In this document: positions 7,580 through 16,844 of the stretch, piece after piece
Numbering within the stretch: position 1 is the stretch's first letter
How the letters are laid out: each line of letters starts with the position of its first letter
NCBI RefSeq assembly: GCF_937900395.1
Contig: NZ_CALCDX010000015.1
Location: 1 to 29,520, forward strand
Source of the DNA: an uncultured Caulobacter sp.
Lineage (GTDB): Bacteria > Pseudomonadota > Alphaproteobacteria > Caulobacterales > Caulobacteraceae
DNA: 29,520 nt
Direction: 5' to 3'
Translations under genes and position numbers: made by a program
Notes under the pieces: generated by a model
The model's database searches: none
What the model was told of the DNA's origin: nothing
What the model saw: only the letters and a program-made list of their open reading frames with translations

Positions 7580-10543
7580 ATGAGAGGGACTAATCCGAGT
7601 AACCTGAGTAAAATCAGGCGAGCAGGCGCATCCAAGGTTGCGCTCGCCAGCGCCTCGAGCCTGCTGGCCCTGACAGTGTTCGGCGTCGCGCAAGCGGCCG
7701 AGCGTCCGTCAGACGAAGCCATCGCCACGGCCTCGGCGCTCAACGCCCCGGCCGAGGCGGAGCCTCAAGCGGCCAGCCAGAAAGCCTCAGACTCCAGCGT
7801 CGTGGAGCAGGTGATCATCACCGGCCTGCGCGGCTCCTTGCAGCGCAACCTCGACATCAAACGCTCCTCGCCGGGCGTCGTCGACGCGATCTCGGCCGAG
7901 GACATTGGCAAGTTCCCGGACGCCAACGTCGCCGCCTCGCTGCAGCGTCTTCCGGGCGTCTCGATCCAGCGGTCCGGCTCGCGCGGCGAACCCCAGGGCA
8001 TCACCGTCCGCGGCTTCGGCGGCGACTTCAACGAGACCCTCTATGACGGCCGCCGGATCTCGACGGCCACGGGCGGCCGCTCGGTGGACTTCAGCACCGT
8101 CGGCGCGGACTTCGTGGGCGGTCTCAGCGTCTACAAGACGCCGGACGTCACGCTGTCCAGCAGTTCGATCGGGGCCACCGTCAACGTCGCCTTCCCCAAG
8201 CCCTTCGACAAGCCGGGCCGCCGCATGGCGGTCACCGCGTCGGGCTCGCTGCAGGATGACGCCGGAAAGATCGTGCCCACTGTCGGCGCGCTGTTCAGCG
8301 ACACCTTCGCCGACAACAAGTTCGGCGTTCTGGTCGACGGCATGTACACGCGCCACGACACCCAGACCAACCGCGTCTATGTCAGCGGCTGGCCGGGCGG
8401 TTATTACAGGCCCTGCCAACTGACGGCCGCCTGTACGCCCGAGCAATTGCAGACGCAGGGCAAGACGGTTCTCGGCTGGTTCGAACAGCAGGCCGGCGCC
8501 AGCCAGATCTACACCAAGGATGAGCGGGTCGACGGCCGCATCGCCCTGCAATGGGCGCCGATCGACGGCGTCACGGTCACGCTGGACGACAACTATTCAC
8601 GCCAGAGCATCCGGGCCGACAACTTCGGCTACGGGATCTGGTTCAACCAGGACGGCCTGCGCAACGTCAAGCTGGACCAGAACGGCACCACGGTCGACTT
8701 CACCCAGGCCGGATCGCAGACCGACTTCACGGCCGGCACGGACCGTTCGGTGCTGCGCACCAACCAGACGGGTCTGAACGTCAAGTGGGACGTGTCTGAA
8801 AACCTGAGCTTCGAGGGCGACGCCAGCTACGCCAAGAGCTGGCTGAACCCGAACGGCGAAGTGACCAGCGACGGCGCCGACGTCGGCTACGGCTTCGGCA
8901 TCGGCCCGTCCTTGGGCATCCGCATCGACGGCGGCAGCAAGAACACCCTGCCGGTCCTGCACGACTACGGCCCCAACGGCGATGGCTCGCGGTGGGCCGA
9001 CACCTCGGTGATCGGTTCGCACGTGGTCGTGCGTCAGGCGCAGCAGAACACTGATGTCGTCAAGCAACTGCGCTTCACCGGCGCCTGGGAGCAGGACGGC
9101 TTCAGGATCAAGGCCGGCGGCACCTATCTGGAGGATCGGTTCCAGTTCCAGCAGAAGAACACCTTCGTCAACAACTTCTGGCAGGCCTATCCAGGCTATG
9201 GCCCGGCGTCCGGTCCGAACGGCGGCGTCATGGTTCCGGCCACCCTGTTCACGGAGCGTGTCAGCACCAAGAACTTCATCCCAGGCTTCGACGGCACCCT
9301 GCCCCCGTACCTGCTGAAGTTCGACGCCCACGCCTATCAGGCGTTCCTGAGCGGCCTGGGCAATCCTCAGACCAAGAACATCCCCGGCTTCAACTATGGC
9401 GGGGGCGGCGTCGGAACCCAGTTCACGGGCGCCTTCGACATGGCGCTGGACAACGGCAGTATCCGGGACATCACCGAAAAGACCTGGGCGCTGTTCGTGA
9501 AGGCCAACTTCGAGGTCGACGTGGCCGGCATGCCGTTCCACTTCAACGCCGGCGTGCGCGAGGAGAACACCCACGTCACGTCCAAGGGCTTTGGCCAGGT
9601 GCCGACGGCGATCACCCGTAGCGCCGGCGACCCGACCCTGCTGACCGTGACGCTGAGCCAGCCCCAGGCGGTCTCGACCAAGAGCAACTATTCGTACCTG
9701 CTCCCCAGTGTCGACATGAAGCTGGAGCTGACCGAGAGCGTCCACCTGCGTCTCGACGCCTCGCGGACCCTGACCCGTCCCGGCCTGAACCTGCTGACGC
9801 CCGTCGCCAGCGTGGGCACGGGCCAGCGGGTCGGCGCTCTGACGGCCAGCGGCGGCAGCCCCTCGCTGAAGCCGTACCTCGCCGACAACTTCGACGCGGC
9901 GGTGGAGTGGTACTACAAGCCGAACTCGTACGCGGCGGTGAACGTCTTCATCAAGGACGTCAGCAACTTCATCGTCGGCGGCACCACCCGCCAGACCATC
10001 AACGGGGTGATCGACCCGACCACCGGCCAGCCGGCGATCTTCGCCGTGACCCAGCAGGTGAACGGGCCGGAAGCCACCGTGCGCGGCGTCGAGCTGGCCT
10101 GGCAGCACGTGTTCGGCGACAGCGGCTTTGGCTTCAACGCCAACGCCACCTTCGTCGACACCAACAAGCCCTACGATCCGAAGGACATCTCCCAGAGCGG
10201 CTTCGCGATCACCGGCTTGGCCAACTCCGCCAACCTCGTGGCCTTCTATGACAAGAACGGCTTCGAGGCGCGGGTGGCGGTCAACTACCGCGAGGAGTAC
10301 CTGCGCGGCTTCGGTCAGAACCAGAACACCGGCGCCTTCGGCTCGGAACCGACGTTCGAAAATCCGAACCTGCAGGTCGACTTCTCGACCAGCTACGCCC
10401 TGACCAAGCAGATCAACCTGTTCTTCGAGGCGATAAATCTCACCAACGAGACGCAGAGCACCCACGGACGGTTCGATAACCAGCTGCTGGACGTCTTCGC
10501 GTACGGACGCCGCTACACGGCGGGCGCGCGCTTCCGCTTCTAG
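7580..10543 (+). CDS. TonB-dependent receptor, Xanthomonas/Caulobacter type
   Basis: The 987-residue outer-membrane receptor would import an oligosaccharide or other large ligand with energy from TonB-ExbBD. A signal peptide covers about residues 1-40 (FGVAQA-A), with a longer n-region than usual. A TonB-box-like stretch VVEQVIITG (74-82) is followed by the plug, with DAISAEDIGKFPDANVAASL (102-121), LPGVSIQR and ITVRGFG. The large barrel ends with an aromatic residue (ARFRF), as outer-membrane proteins do. The size and the plug pattern fit the Xanth-Caul subfamily, commonly linked to plant-polymer loci. The ATG has AGGAGGGG about 5 nt upstream. SapC and cupin genes diverge from it and a halogenase-like gene follows. 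The ligand is inferred from the surrounding hemicellulases and not seen in the sequence. Confidence 0.95.
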   Translation: MRGTNPSNLSKIRRAGASKVALASASSLLALTVFGVAQAAERPSDEAIATASALNAPAEAEPQAASQKASDSSVVEQVIITGLRGSLQRNLDIKRSSPGVVDAISAEDIGKFPDANVAASLQRLPGVSIQRSGSRGEPQGITVRGFGGDFNETLYDGRRISTATGGRSVDFSTVGADFVGGLSVYKTPDVTLSSSSIGATVNVAFPKPFDKPGRRMAVTASGSLQDDAGKIVPTVGALFSDTFADNKFGVLVDGMYTRHDTQTNRVYVSGWPGGYYRPCQLTAACTPEQLQTQGKTVLGWFEQQAGASQIYTKDERVDGRIALQWAPIDGVTVTLDDNYSRQSIRADNFGYGIWFNQDGLRNVKLDQNGTTVDFTQAGSQTDFTAGTDRSVLRTNQTGLNVKWDVSENLSFEGDASYAKSWLNPNGEVTSDGADVGYGFGIGPSLGIRIDGGSKNTLPVLHDYGPNGDGSRWADTSVIGSHVVVRQAQQNTDVVKQLRFTGAWEQDGFRIKAGGTYLEDRFQFQQKNTFVNNFWQAYPGYGPASGPNGGVMVPATLFTERVSTKNFIPGFDGTLPPYLLKFDAHAYQAFLSGLGNPQTKNIPGFNYGGGGVGTQFTGAFDMALDNGSIRDITEKTWALFVKANFEVDVAGMPFHFNAGVREENTHVTSKGFGQVPTAITRSAGDPTLLTVTLSQPQAVSTKSNYSYLLPSVDMKLELTESVHLRLDASRTLTRPGLNLLTPVASVGTGQRVGALTASGGSPSLKPYLADNFDAAVEWYYKPNSYAAVNVFIKDVSNFIVGGTTRQTINGVIDPTTGQPAIFAVTQQVNGPEATVRGVELAWQHVFGDSGFGFNANATFVDTNKPYDPKDISQSGFAITGLANSANLVAFYDKNGFEARVAVNYREEYLRGFGQNQNTGAFGSEPTFENPNLQVDFSTSYALTKQINLFFEAINLTNETQSTHGRFDNQLLDVFAYGRRYTAGARFRF

Positions 10544-10556
10544 TTGCACTCCCCCT

Positions 10557-10593
10557 GGCTGGGAGCGTCAATGGCGCTCCCAGCCGTTCTTTT
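10557..10593 (+). terminator. Rho-independent terminator after the receptor gene
   Basis: GGCTGGGAGCG (10557-10567) pairs perfectly with CGCTCCCAGCC (10575-10585) around a 7-nt loop and is followed by GTTCTTTT. It begins 13 nt after the receptor stop and ends 13 nt before the halogenase ATG. Downstream genes in the unit must be reached by read-through or by a promoter inside the receptor gene. Confidence 0.82.
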
Positions 10594-10606
10594 CAGCGTT
10601 CGATCC

Positions 10607-12151
10607 ATGGTCCGTCCGGTCAAGAACATCGTCATCGTCGGCGGCGGCACAGCCGGCTGGCTCACCGCGGGCGTAATCGCCGCCAAGCACAAGGCGAGGC
10701 GGGCCTCCGGCTTCACCGTCACCCTGGTGGAGTCCCCCAACACGCCGATCATCGGCGTCGGCGAAGGCACCTGGCCAACCCTGCGCACGACCCTGGCCAA
10801 GATCGGGGTCTCCGAAACAGATTTCTTCCGCGAGTGCGACGCGGCCTTCAAGCAAGGCGCCAAGTTCGCCCGCTGGACCACAGGCGCCGAGGACGACGCC
10901 TACTACCATCCGCTGGTGCTGCCGCAGGCCTTCTCCCAGGTGAACCTCGCGCCGCACTGGCTGGCCCAGAGCGGCGACGTCAGCTTCTGTGACGCGGTCT
11001 GTCCGCAGGGCGTGCTCTGCGACGAGGGCCTGGCGCCCAAGACGATCGCCAGCGCCCAGTACCAAGGCGCGGCGAACTACGCCTACCACTTGGACGCCGG
11101 CAGGTTCGCGCCGTTCCTGCAGCGGCACTGCTGTGAAAAGCTGGGCGTGCGTCACGTCCTGGCCGACGTCCAGCGCGCGGACCTCGCCGAGGACGGCGAT
11201 ATCCGCGCCATTGTCACCGAGCAGGCCGGCGAGATCGAAGGCGATCTCTTCGTCGACTGCACCGGCTTCCGCTCGCTGCTGCTGGGCGAGGCCATGGGCG
11301 TCCCCTTCAAGGACTGCGGCGACGTGCTTTTCTGCGATACGGCGCTCGCCATTCAGGTCCCCTATGAGAGCGAGACCAGCCCGATCTCGACCCACACCAT
11401 CTCGACGGCCCAATCGGCCGGCTGGATCTGGGACATCGGCCTGCCCACCCGGCGCGGCGTCGGCCACGTGTTCTCCAGCCGCCACATCTCCGACGAGGAC
11501 GCCGAGCGCGAACTGCGCGCCTATGTCGGCCCGGCGTATCGCGACCTGCCGGTCCGCAAGATCGGCATCCGCTCTGGCCATCGCGAGATCTTCTGGAAGC
11601 GGAACTGCGTGGCCGTGGGCCTGGCCGCCGGCTTCCTAGAGCCGCTCGAGGCCTCGGCCATCGTGCTGATCGAGCTGTCGGCCAAGCTGATCGCCGAGCA
11701 GATGCCGGCCTGCCGCGAGGTGATGGACGTCATCGCTGGCCGCTTCAACGCCACCACCCAGTACCGCTGGGGCCGGATCATCGACTTTCTCAAGTTGCAC
11801 TATGTGCTGAGCCAGCGCAGCGACACCGCCTTCTGGCGCGACAACCGCGATCCGGACACCATTCCCGAGCGCCTGTCCGACCTGCTGCGCCTGTGGCGTC
11901 ATCAGCCGCCGTGGCTGCACGAGGAGTTCGACCGCGTCGAAGAGGTCTTCCCGGCCGCCAGCTACCAGTACGTGCTCTACGGCATGGGTTTCCGCACGGA
12001 GATCGAGCGCGAGGCGCTGGCCGACGAGGCGGCGCTGGCCCAGCGCGCCTTGCGCGAAAACGCCGTGCAGACCGAGCGCCTGCGCGCCACCCTGCCCCGG
12101 CATCGCGACCTCATTCGCAAGATCGTCGAGCACGGCCTCCAGCCGGTCTGA
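10607..12151 (+). CDS. Flavin-dependent tryptophan-halogenase-like protein
   Basis: The 514-residue cytosolic protein belongs to the tryptophan 7-halogenase superfamily. The FAD-binding VGGGTAGWLTA lies at 11-21 and GVGEGTWPTL at 50-59. The catalytic lysine is kept in FKQGAKF (K82). The second family motif, usually WxWxIP, reads WIWDIGLP here (W273, W275), with glycine in place of the motif proline. Characterised members chlorinate or brominate aromatic rings with reduced flavin. The many copies next to TonB-dependent receptors in Caulobacter-like and marine bacteria have mostly unknown substrates. I chose the ATG at 10607: earlier in-frame starts (TTG 10544, ATG 10571) fall within or before the terminator, and the FAD motif then sits at the usual distance from the N-terminus. 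GH3 starts 47 nt downstream. Confidence 0.88.
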   Translation: MVRPVKNIVIVGGGTAGWLTAGVIAAKHKARRASGFTVTLVESPNTPIIGVGEGTWPTLRTTLAKIGVSETDFFRECDAAFKQGAKFARWTTGAEDDAYYHPLVLPQAFSQVNLAPHWLAQSGDVSFCDAVCPQGVLCDEGLAPKTIASAQYQGAANYAYHLDAGRFAPFLQRHCCEKLGVRHVLADVQRADLAEDGDIRAIVTEQAGEIEGDLFVDCTGFRSLLLGEAMGVPFKDCGDVLFCDTALAIQVPYESETSPISTHTISTAQSAGWIWDIGLPTRRGVGHVFSSRHISDEDAERELRAYVGPAYRDLPVRKIGIRSGHREIFWKRNCVAVGLAAGFLEPLEASAIVLIELSAKLIAEQMPACREVMDVIAGRFNATTQYRWGRIIDFLKLHYVLSQRSDTAFWRDNRDPDTIPERLSDLLRLWRHQPPWLHEEFDRVEEVFPAASYQYVLYGMGFRTEIEREALADEAALAQRALRENAVQTERLRATLPRHRDLIRKIVEHGLQPV

Positions 12152-12198
12152 GCGCGGTCGTCGACACCCATTCAAGTTTTCAGTTCGAGGGGAAATCC

Positions 12199-14886
12199 AT
12201 GTCCAGGTCTTCACGGCGCCGCCTGGGCGCGAGCACGGCGCTTTGCCTTAGCCTGGTGCTGGGGCTGCCCCCGTTGGCCGAGGCCCAGACCGCCTCCCCG
12301 ACCCGTCAGAAGGCCGATCAGATGGCCGCTGACCTCGTGGCCAAGATGACCACCGAGGAGAAGCTGGATCAGTTGCTCAACACCGCGCCGGCGATCCCGC
12401 GCCTGGGCGTGCCCGCCTACAACTGGTGGACGGAGTCGCTGCACGGCGCGCTGGGCTCGCTGCCGACCACCAACTTTCCCGAGCCGATCGGCTTGGCCGC
12501 GACCTTCGACACCGCCCTGGTGAAAGATGTCGCTGGCGCGATCGGAACCGAGGTGCGCGGACTGCACACCCTGGCGCGGGCCACGGGTCGGATGGGCCGC
12601 ATCGGAACGGCGCTCAACACCTGGTCCCCGAACATCAACATCTTCCGCGATCCGCGCTGGGGCCGAGGCCAGGAGACCTACGGCGAGGACCCGCATCTGG
12701 CCGCTCGCATGGGCGTGGCCTTCGTCGAGGGCGTGCAAGGCCCCAATCCCGACCTGCCCCAGGTGATCGCCACGCCCAAGCACTACGCGGTCCATAGCGG
12801 GCCGGAGTCGACGCGGCACCACGCCAATGTCTACGTCTCGCGCCGCGACCTCGAGGACACCTACCTGCCGGCCTTCCGCGCCGCGATCGTCGAGGCCAAG
12901 GCCGGCTCGATCATGTGCGCCTACAATCGCATCGACGGCCAGCCCGCCTGCGCCAGCGACATGCTGCTGAAGGACTACTTGCGAACGGCATGGAAGTTCG
13001 ACGGCTACGTCGTCTCCGACTGTGACGCGGTCAAGGACATCAACGACCACCACAAGTACGCTCCCGACGCCGCGACCGCGGTCGCCGCCGCCGTCCGCGC
13101 CGGCGTCGACAACGAGTGCAACGGCTCGACCCTGACCGACACGGCGGGACTTTCGAACCGCTATCGCGACGCGCTGCAGCAGGGGCTGATCTCGATCGGA
13201 GACGTCGACCAGGCGCTGGTGCGGCTCTACTCGGCGCGCCTGCGCGTCGGCGATCTGCCGGGCGTGCGCCCCGTCGAAGCCGCGCCCAAGGCGCCAACGG
13301 CGGTGATGACGCCGGAGCACGAAGCCCTGGCCTTGGCCGCCAGCGAGAAGAGCCTGGTGCTGCTCAAGAACGACGGCCTGCTGCCGCTGAAACCCGGCCT
13401 GCGCGTCGCGGTGATCGGTCCGCTGGGCGACGCCACCCGCGTGCTGCGCGGCAACTACTCCTCGGCCCTCTCGGCGCCGCCGATCTCGGTGGTCGAGGGC
13501 CTGCGTCGCGCCCTGCCGGGCGCCAAGGTCGCCTACGCCCCGTTCGGCCCCTCCTACACCGACGGCGACAAGGTACCGACCGCGGCCCTGCGGACGCCCG
13601 ACGGCAAGCCGGGCCTGCTGGCGCGCTACTTCAACCCGACCGAGCCGCCGCCCAAGCGCTTCGAGCCCGGGACCTTCGGCGATATCGTCGCCAAGATGCG
13701 CTACGCCGACCAGCCGGTTGTCAGCCGGATCGAGGCCAATGTCGCCGCCCGCAGCCTCGATTTGCCCGGGGTGCTCGACCACCATCGCGTGATCTGGACT
13801 GGCTTCCTGGTCCCGCCCGAGACCGGGACCTATCGCCTGGGCCTGACCGGCTTCAACGGCGAGATGAAACTAGACGGAAAGCCTTTCGCCGACCTCAAGA
13901 AGTCCGGCTGGGGCAGCCTACCGACGATGAAGACCATCAAGCTGGAGAAGGGCCGCCGCTACGCGATCGAAGTCATGTCCGAGGCCCACGCCCTGTCCGG
14001 CGTCGATCTCGTCTGGAAGCGCGTGGCCGACGATCCGAAGACCGAGTTGAAGGCCGCGGCGGCCCAAGCCGACGTGCTGGTCGCGGTGGTCGGCTTGACC
14101 TCCGACCTCGAGGCCGAGGAGTCGCCGGTCGAGATCCCGGGCTTCAAGGGCGGCGACAAGACCACGCTCGACATCCCCGCCGACCAACAAGCCCTGCTGG
14201 AGCAGGCCAAGGCGCTGGGCAAGCCGCTGGTCGTGGTGGCGATGAACGGCAGCCCGCTGAATCTCTCGTGGGCCAAGGACAACGCCTCGGCGATCCTGGA
14301 GGCCTGGTATCCGGGCCAGTCCGGCGGCCTGGCCATCGCCAACGTCCTGACCGGCAAGACCAACCCGTCGGGCCGCCTGCCGCTGACCTTCTACAAGTCG
14401 GTCGACGACCTGCCGCCGTTCGGCGACTACCGGATGGAGGGCCGCACCTATCGCTATTTCACGGGCCAGCCAGTCTATCCGTTTGGCTACGGCCTCAGCT
14501 ACACGACGTTCGACTACGCGCCGCTGAAGGTCGAGCCGGTCAAGGGCGACGCCGGCCAGGGCGTCCAAGTCACCACGACCGTGCGCAACGTCGGCGCCCG
14601 CGCCGGCGACGAGGTGGCCCAGCTCTATCTGAACTTCCCCGACACACCGGGGGCGCCGCGCGTCGCCTTGCGAGGGTTCCAGCGCGTCAGCCTGAAGCCT
14701 GGCGAGGCCAAGTCCGTGACCTTTTCGCTGTCGCCTCGCGACCTGAGCTCGGTCGATGCGGACGGGGTGCGCCAGGTCGTGACGGGCGCCTATAAGGTCA
14801 GCGTCGGTGCGGGGCAGCCCGGGACCGGCGTCGCCAGCCGCTCGGCCGACTTCGCGGTCGCCAAGGCCGTGGCCCTGCCGAAGTAG
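12199..14886 (+). CDS. Secreted GH3 beta-xylosidase-like glycosidase with PA14 insert
   Basis: The 895-residue protein has a signal peptide (about 1-30, LAEAQ). The N-terminal GH3 barrel contains YNWWTESLHG (74-83), the KH pair (K194, H195) and the nucleophile D274 in GYVVSDCDAV. The second GH3 domain is split by a PA14-like module at roughly 465-612 (containing LLARYF and TGTYRLGLTGFNGEM). A fibronectin III-like domain follows the LPLTFY/YRYF/YPFGYGLSYT segment. The WW-E-LHG signature is typical of GH3 beta-xylosidases rather than beta-glucosidases. It would release xylose from xylo-oligosaccharides in the periplasm or outside. The ATG at 12199 has GAGGGGAA upstream; the frame is open further upstream, but that part overlaps the halogenase gene and lacks a signal peptide. 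The esterase follows after 9 nt. Confidence 0.93.
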   Translation: MSRSSRRRLGASTALCLSLVLGLPPLAEAQTASPTRQKADQMAADLVAKMTTEEKLDQLLNTAPAIPRLGVPAYNWWTESLHGALGSLPTTNFPEPIGLAATFDTALVKDVAGAIGTEVRGLHTLARATGRMGRIGTALNTWSPNINIFRDPRWGRGQETYGEDPHLAARMGVAFVEGVQGPNPDLPQVIATPKHYAVHSGPESTRHHANVYVSRRDLEDTYLPAFRAAIVEAKAGSIMCAYNRIDGQPACASDMLLKDYLRTAWKFDGYVVSDCDAVKDINDHHKYAPDAATAVAAAVRAGVDNECNGSTLTDTAGLSNRYRDALQQGLISIGDVDQALVRLYSARLRVGDLPGVRPVEAAPKAPTAVMTPEHEALALAASEKSLVLLKNDGLLPLKPGLRVAVIGPLGDATRVLRGNYSSALSAPPISVVEGLRRALPGAKVAYAPFGPSYTDGDKVPTAALRTPDGKPGLLARYFNPTEPPPKRFEPGTFGDIVAKMRYADQPVVSRIEANVAARSLDLPGVLDHHRVIWTGFLVPPETGTYRLGLTGFNGEMKLDGKPFADLKKSGWGSLPTMKTIKLEKGRRYAIEVMSEAHALSGVDLVWKRVADDPKTELKAAAAQADVLVAVVGLTSDLEAEESPVEIPGFKGGDKTTLDIPADQQALLEQAKALGKPLVVVAMNGSPLNLSWAKDNASAILEAWYPGQSGGLAIANVLTGKTNPSGRLPLTFYKSVDDLPPFGDYRMEGRTYRYFTGQPVYPFGYGLSYTTFDYAPLKVEPVKGDAGQGVQVTTTVRNVGARAGDEVAQLYLNFPDTPGAPRVALRGFQRVSLKPGEAKSVTFSLSPRDLSSVDADGVRQVVTGAYKVSVGAGQPGTGVASRSADFAVAKAVALPK

Positions 14887-14895
14887 GAGGACAAT

Positions 14896-16821
14896 TTGAG
14901 AATCCAGGCTCTTTTGGCGAGCGCCGCCGTGCTGGCGCTCGCGACCTCCGCCTTGGCCGGGCCCATCATTGACGGCGCGCTGGGCGACCACGCCGTCCTC
15001 CAGCGCGGCCGGCCGATCATCCTGACCGGCAAGGCGCTCCCGGGCGAGACCGTCTCCGCCAACCTCGCCGGCAAGACCGTGAGCGCCACGGCCGACAAGG
15101 CCGGACGCTTCCGCCTCGTCCTGCCCGCCCTCGACGCCGGCGGCCCCTACCGGCTGCTGGTCGAGGCGCCGAGCGGCCAGCAGGTCATCGACGACCTGCT
15201 GGTCGGCGACGTCTTCCTGTGCTCGGGCCAGAGCAACATGGAGATGACGACGGAGCAGTCGCAGAACAGCTTCCAGATCTACGGGGCCAGCGATCCGCAG
15301 ATCCGCCTGATGACCGTTCCCAAGCGCCTGGCCTTCGCCCCGCAGGGCGAGCTCGAGGCGCCGCCGGCCTGGGCGGCGGCGACGCCCGCGACGATCGGCA
15401 AGTTCTCGGCCGTCTGCTTCTACATGGGCCAGTCCCTGCGCGAGACGACCAAGGCCCCGATCGGCCTGATCCACGCCAGCTGGGGCGGCTCGCGCCAGTC
15501 AGCGTGGCTCTCGCCGGACGGCCTGGAGCAAGCCGGCCTGGGCGCGCCCGCCAAGACCCTGGCCCTCTACACCCGCGACACGGCGGCGGCGGAAAAGGCC
15601 GCGGCCAGTCAGTGGGAGACCTGGTGGCGCGACACCTCTGGCCTCGCCCAAGGTCGCGAGCCCTGGCGCGACGACTCCACGCTGGCCTGGAAGCCCGTCC
15701 CCGTCGTCGGTTCCTTCAACCGCTGGGGCCTGTCCGAGATGAAGGGCTATCTCGGAATGGTCTGGTTCAAGGCCGAGGCCACCCTGACCGCCGAGCAGGC
15801 CCGTCAGGCCTCGGTGCTGGGCCTCGGGTCGATCGACGACGCCGATCGGACCTGGGTCAACGGCCAGCCGGTCGGCGGCACCAGCCTGGGCCGCGCGCGC
15901 CAGTATCGCCTGAAGCCCGGCGTGCTGCGGGAAGGCCGCAACGTCATCCTGGTCAACGCCGACAACGTCTATGCGGACGGCGGCATGCTGGGGCCGGCCA
16001 GCGCCATGAAGCTACAGTTCGACGACGGGACCAGCCTGCCGCTTGACCAGGGCTGGCGCTACGCTCCGGCGGGGCGCTCGAAGTCGAACGCGCCCCGCTC
16101 GCCGTGGGACGACATCAACGGCGCCGGCACGCTCTACAACGGCATGATCGCGCCGCTGGGCCCGGTCAGCCTGACGGGCGTCGCCTGGTATCAGGGCGAG
16201 TCCGACACCGGCCTGCCCGGCTACGACCGTCGCCTGTCGGCCATGCTGAAGGACTGGCGCACGCGGTTCGAGACGCCGAACCTGCCCTTCGCGATCGTGC
16301 AGCTCTCGGCCTATGGCGCTACCGCCAAGCGGCCCGTGGAGAGCGGCTGGGCGGGAGTCCGCGACGTCCAGCGCCGCGTCGCCGAGGCCGACGGACACGC
16401 GGCCGTGGTGGTGACGATCGACCACGGCGATCCGCTGGACATCCATCCCGGCGAGAAGCAGGAGGTCGGCCGTCGCGCCGCCCGGGCCATGCGCGCCGTG
16501 GCCTATGGCGAGGCGGTCGCGCCGTCGGGCCCGCGCATCGCCTCGGCGGCTCGCGACGCCGGCGGCGGCGTGACCCTGACTTTCAAGGACGTTACGGGCG
16601 CTCTGGCCCCCCGCAGCGGCGCCGTGGCGATCGGGTTCGAACTCTGCGGCGGTGGCGTCTGCCGGTTCGCCAATGCGCACGCCCAGGGCGACAAGGTGAT
16701 GCTGAGCGGCGACGGCCAGCCAGTGGATCGCGTGCGCTACGCCTGGGCCGACAGCCCGGTGGTCAATCTGTTCGATGACGCGGACCTGCCGGTCGGTCCG
16801 TTCGAGGTCCCGGTGCCTTAG
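14896..16821 (+). CDS. Sialate O-acetylesterase / CE20-like SGNH esterase
   Basis: The 641-residue secreted protein (signal peptide about 1-21, ALA-G) has an SGNH-hydrolase core of the SASA/DUF303 type. The nucleophile is S113 in LCSGQSNMEM. GVAWYQGESDTG supplies the conserved glutamine and glutamate, and IHPGEKQEVGRR the catalytic aspartate/histidine region. A large inserted beta-sandwich-like region (about 240-400, with FNRWGLSEMKGYLGMVWF) splits the core. This resembles the CE20 acetyl esterases of Xanthomonas xyloglucan loci, so deacetylation of xylan or xyloglucan oligosaccharides is more likely than sialate turnover. The start is a TTG: AGGAGG, overlapping the GH3 stop codon, lies exactly 5 nt upstream, and the signal peptide begins there. 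No ATG fits. It is the last gene of the halogenase-GH3-esterase group. Confidence 0.9.
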   Translation: MRIQALLASAAVLALATSALAGPIIDGALGDHAVLQRGRPIILTGKALPGETVSANLAGKTVSATADKAGRFRLVLPALDAGGPYRLLVEAPSGQQVIDDLLVGDVFLCSGQSNMEMTTEQSQNSFQIYGASDPQIRLMTVPKRLAFAPQGELEAPPAWAAATPATIGKFSAVCFYMGQSLRETTKAPIGLIHASWGGSRQSAWLSPDGLEQAGLGAPAKTLALYTRDTAAAEKAAASQWETWWRDTSGLAQGREPWRDDSTLAWKPVPVVGSFNRWGLSEMKGYLGMVWFKAEATLTAEQARQASVLGLGSIDDADRTWVNGQPVGGTSLGRARQYRLKPGVLREGRNVILVNADNVYADGGMLGPASAMKLQFDDGTSLPLDQGWRYAPAGRSKSNAPRSPWDDINGAGTLYNGMIAPLGPVSLTGVAWYQGESDTGLPGYDRRLSAMLKDWRTRFETPNLPFAIVQLSAYGATAKRPVESGWAGVRDVQRRVAEADGHAAVVVTIDHGDPLDIHPGEKQEVGRRAARAMRAVAYGEAVAPSGPRIASAARDAGGGVTLTFKDVTGALAPRSGAVAIGFELCGGGVCRFANAHAQGDKVMLSGDGQPVDRVRYAWADSPVVNLFDDADLPVGPFEVPVP

Positions 16822-16844
16822 GACACTTCTCTTTGTCTAATATC

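Noticed and set aside
10571..10606. ATG at 10571 with GGGAG upstream as the halogenase start.
   Set aside because: It sits in the loop of the terminator hairpin and its apparent Shine-Dalgarno is the stem itself. The family N-terminus fits the ATG at 10607.
11893..12198. Upstream extension of the GH3 frame into the halogenase gene.
   Set aside because: The extension overlaps recognised halogenase sequence in another frame and reads as Arg/Ala-rich shadow. The ATG at 12199 starts a proper signal peptide after GAGGGGAA.
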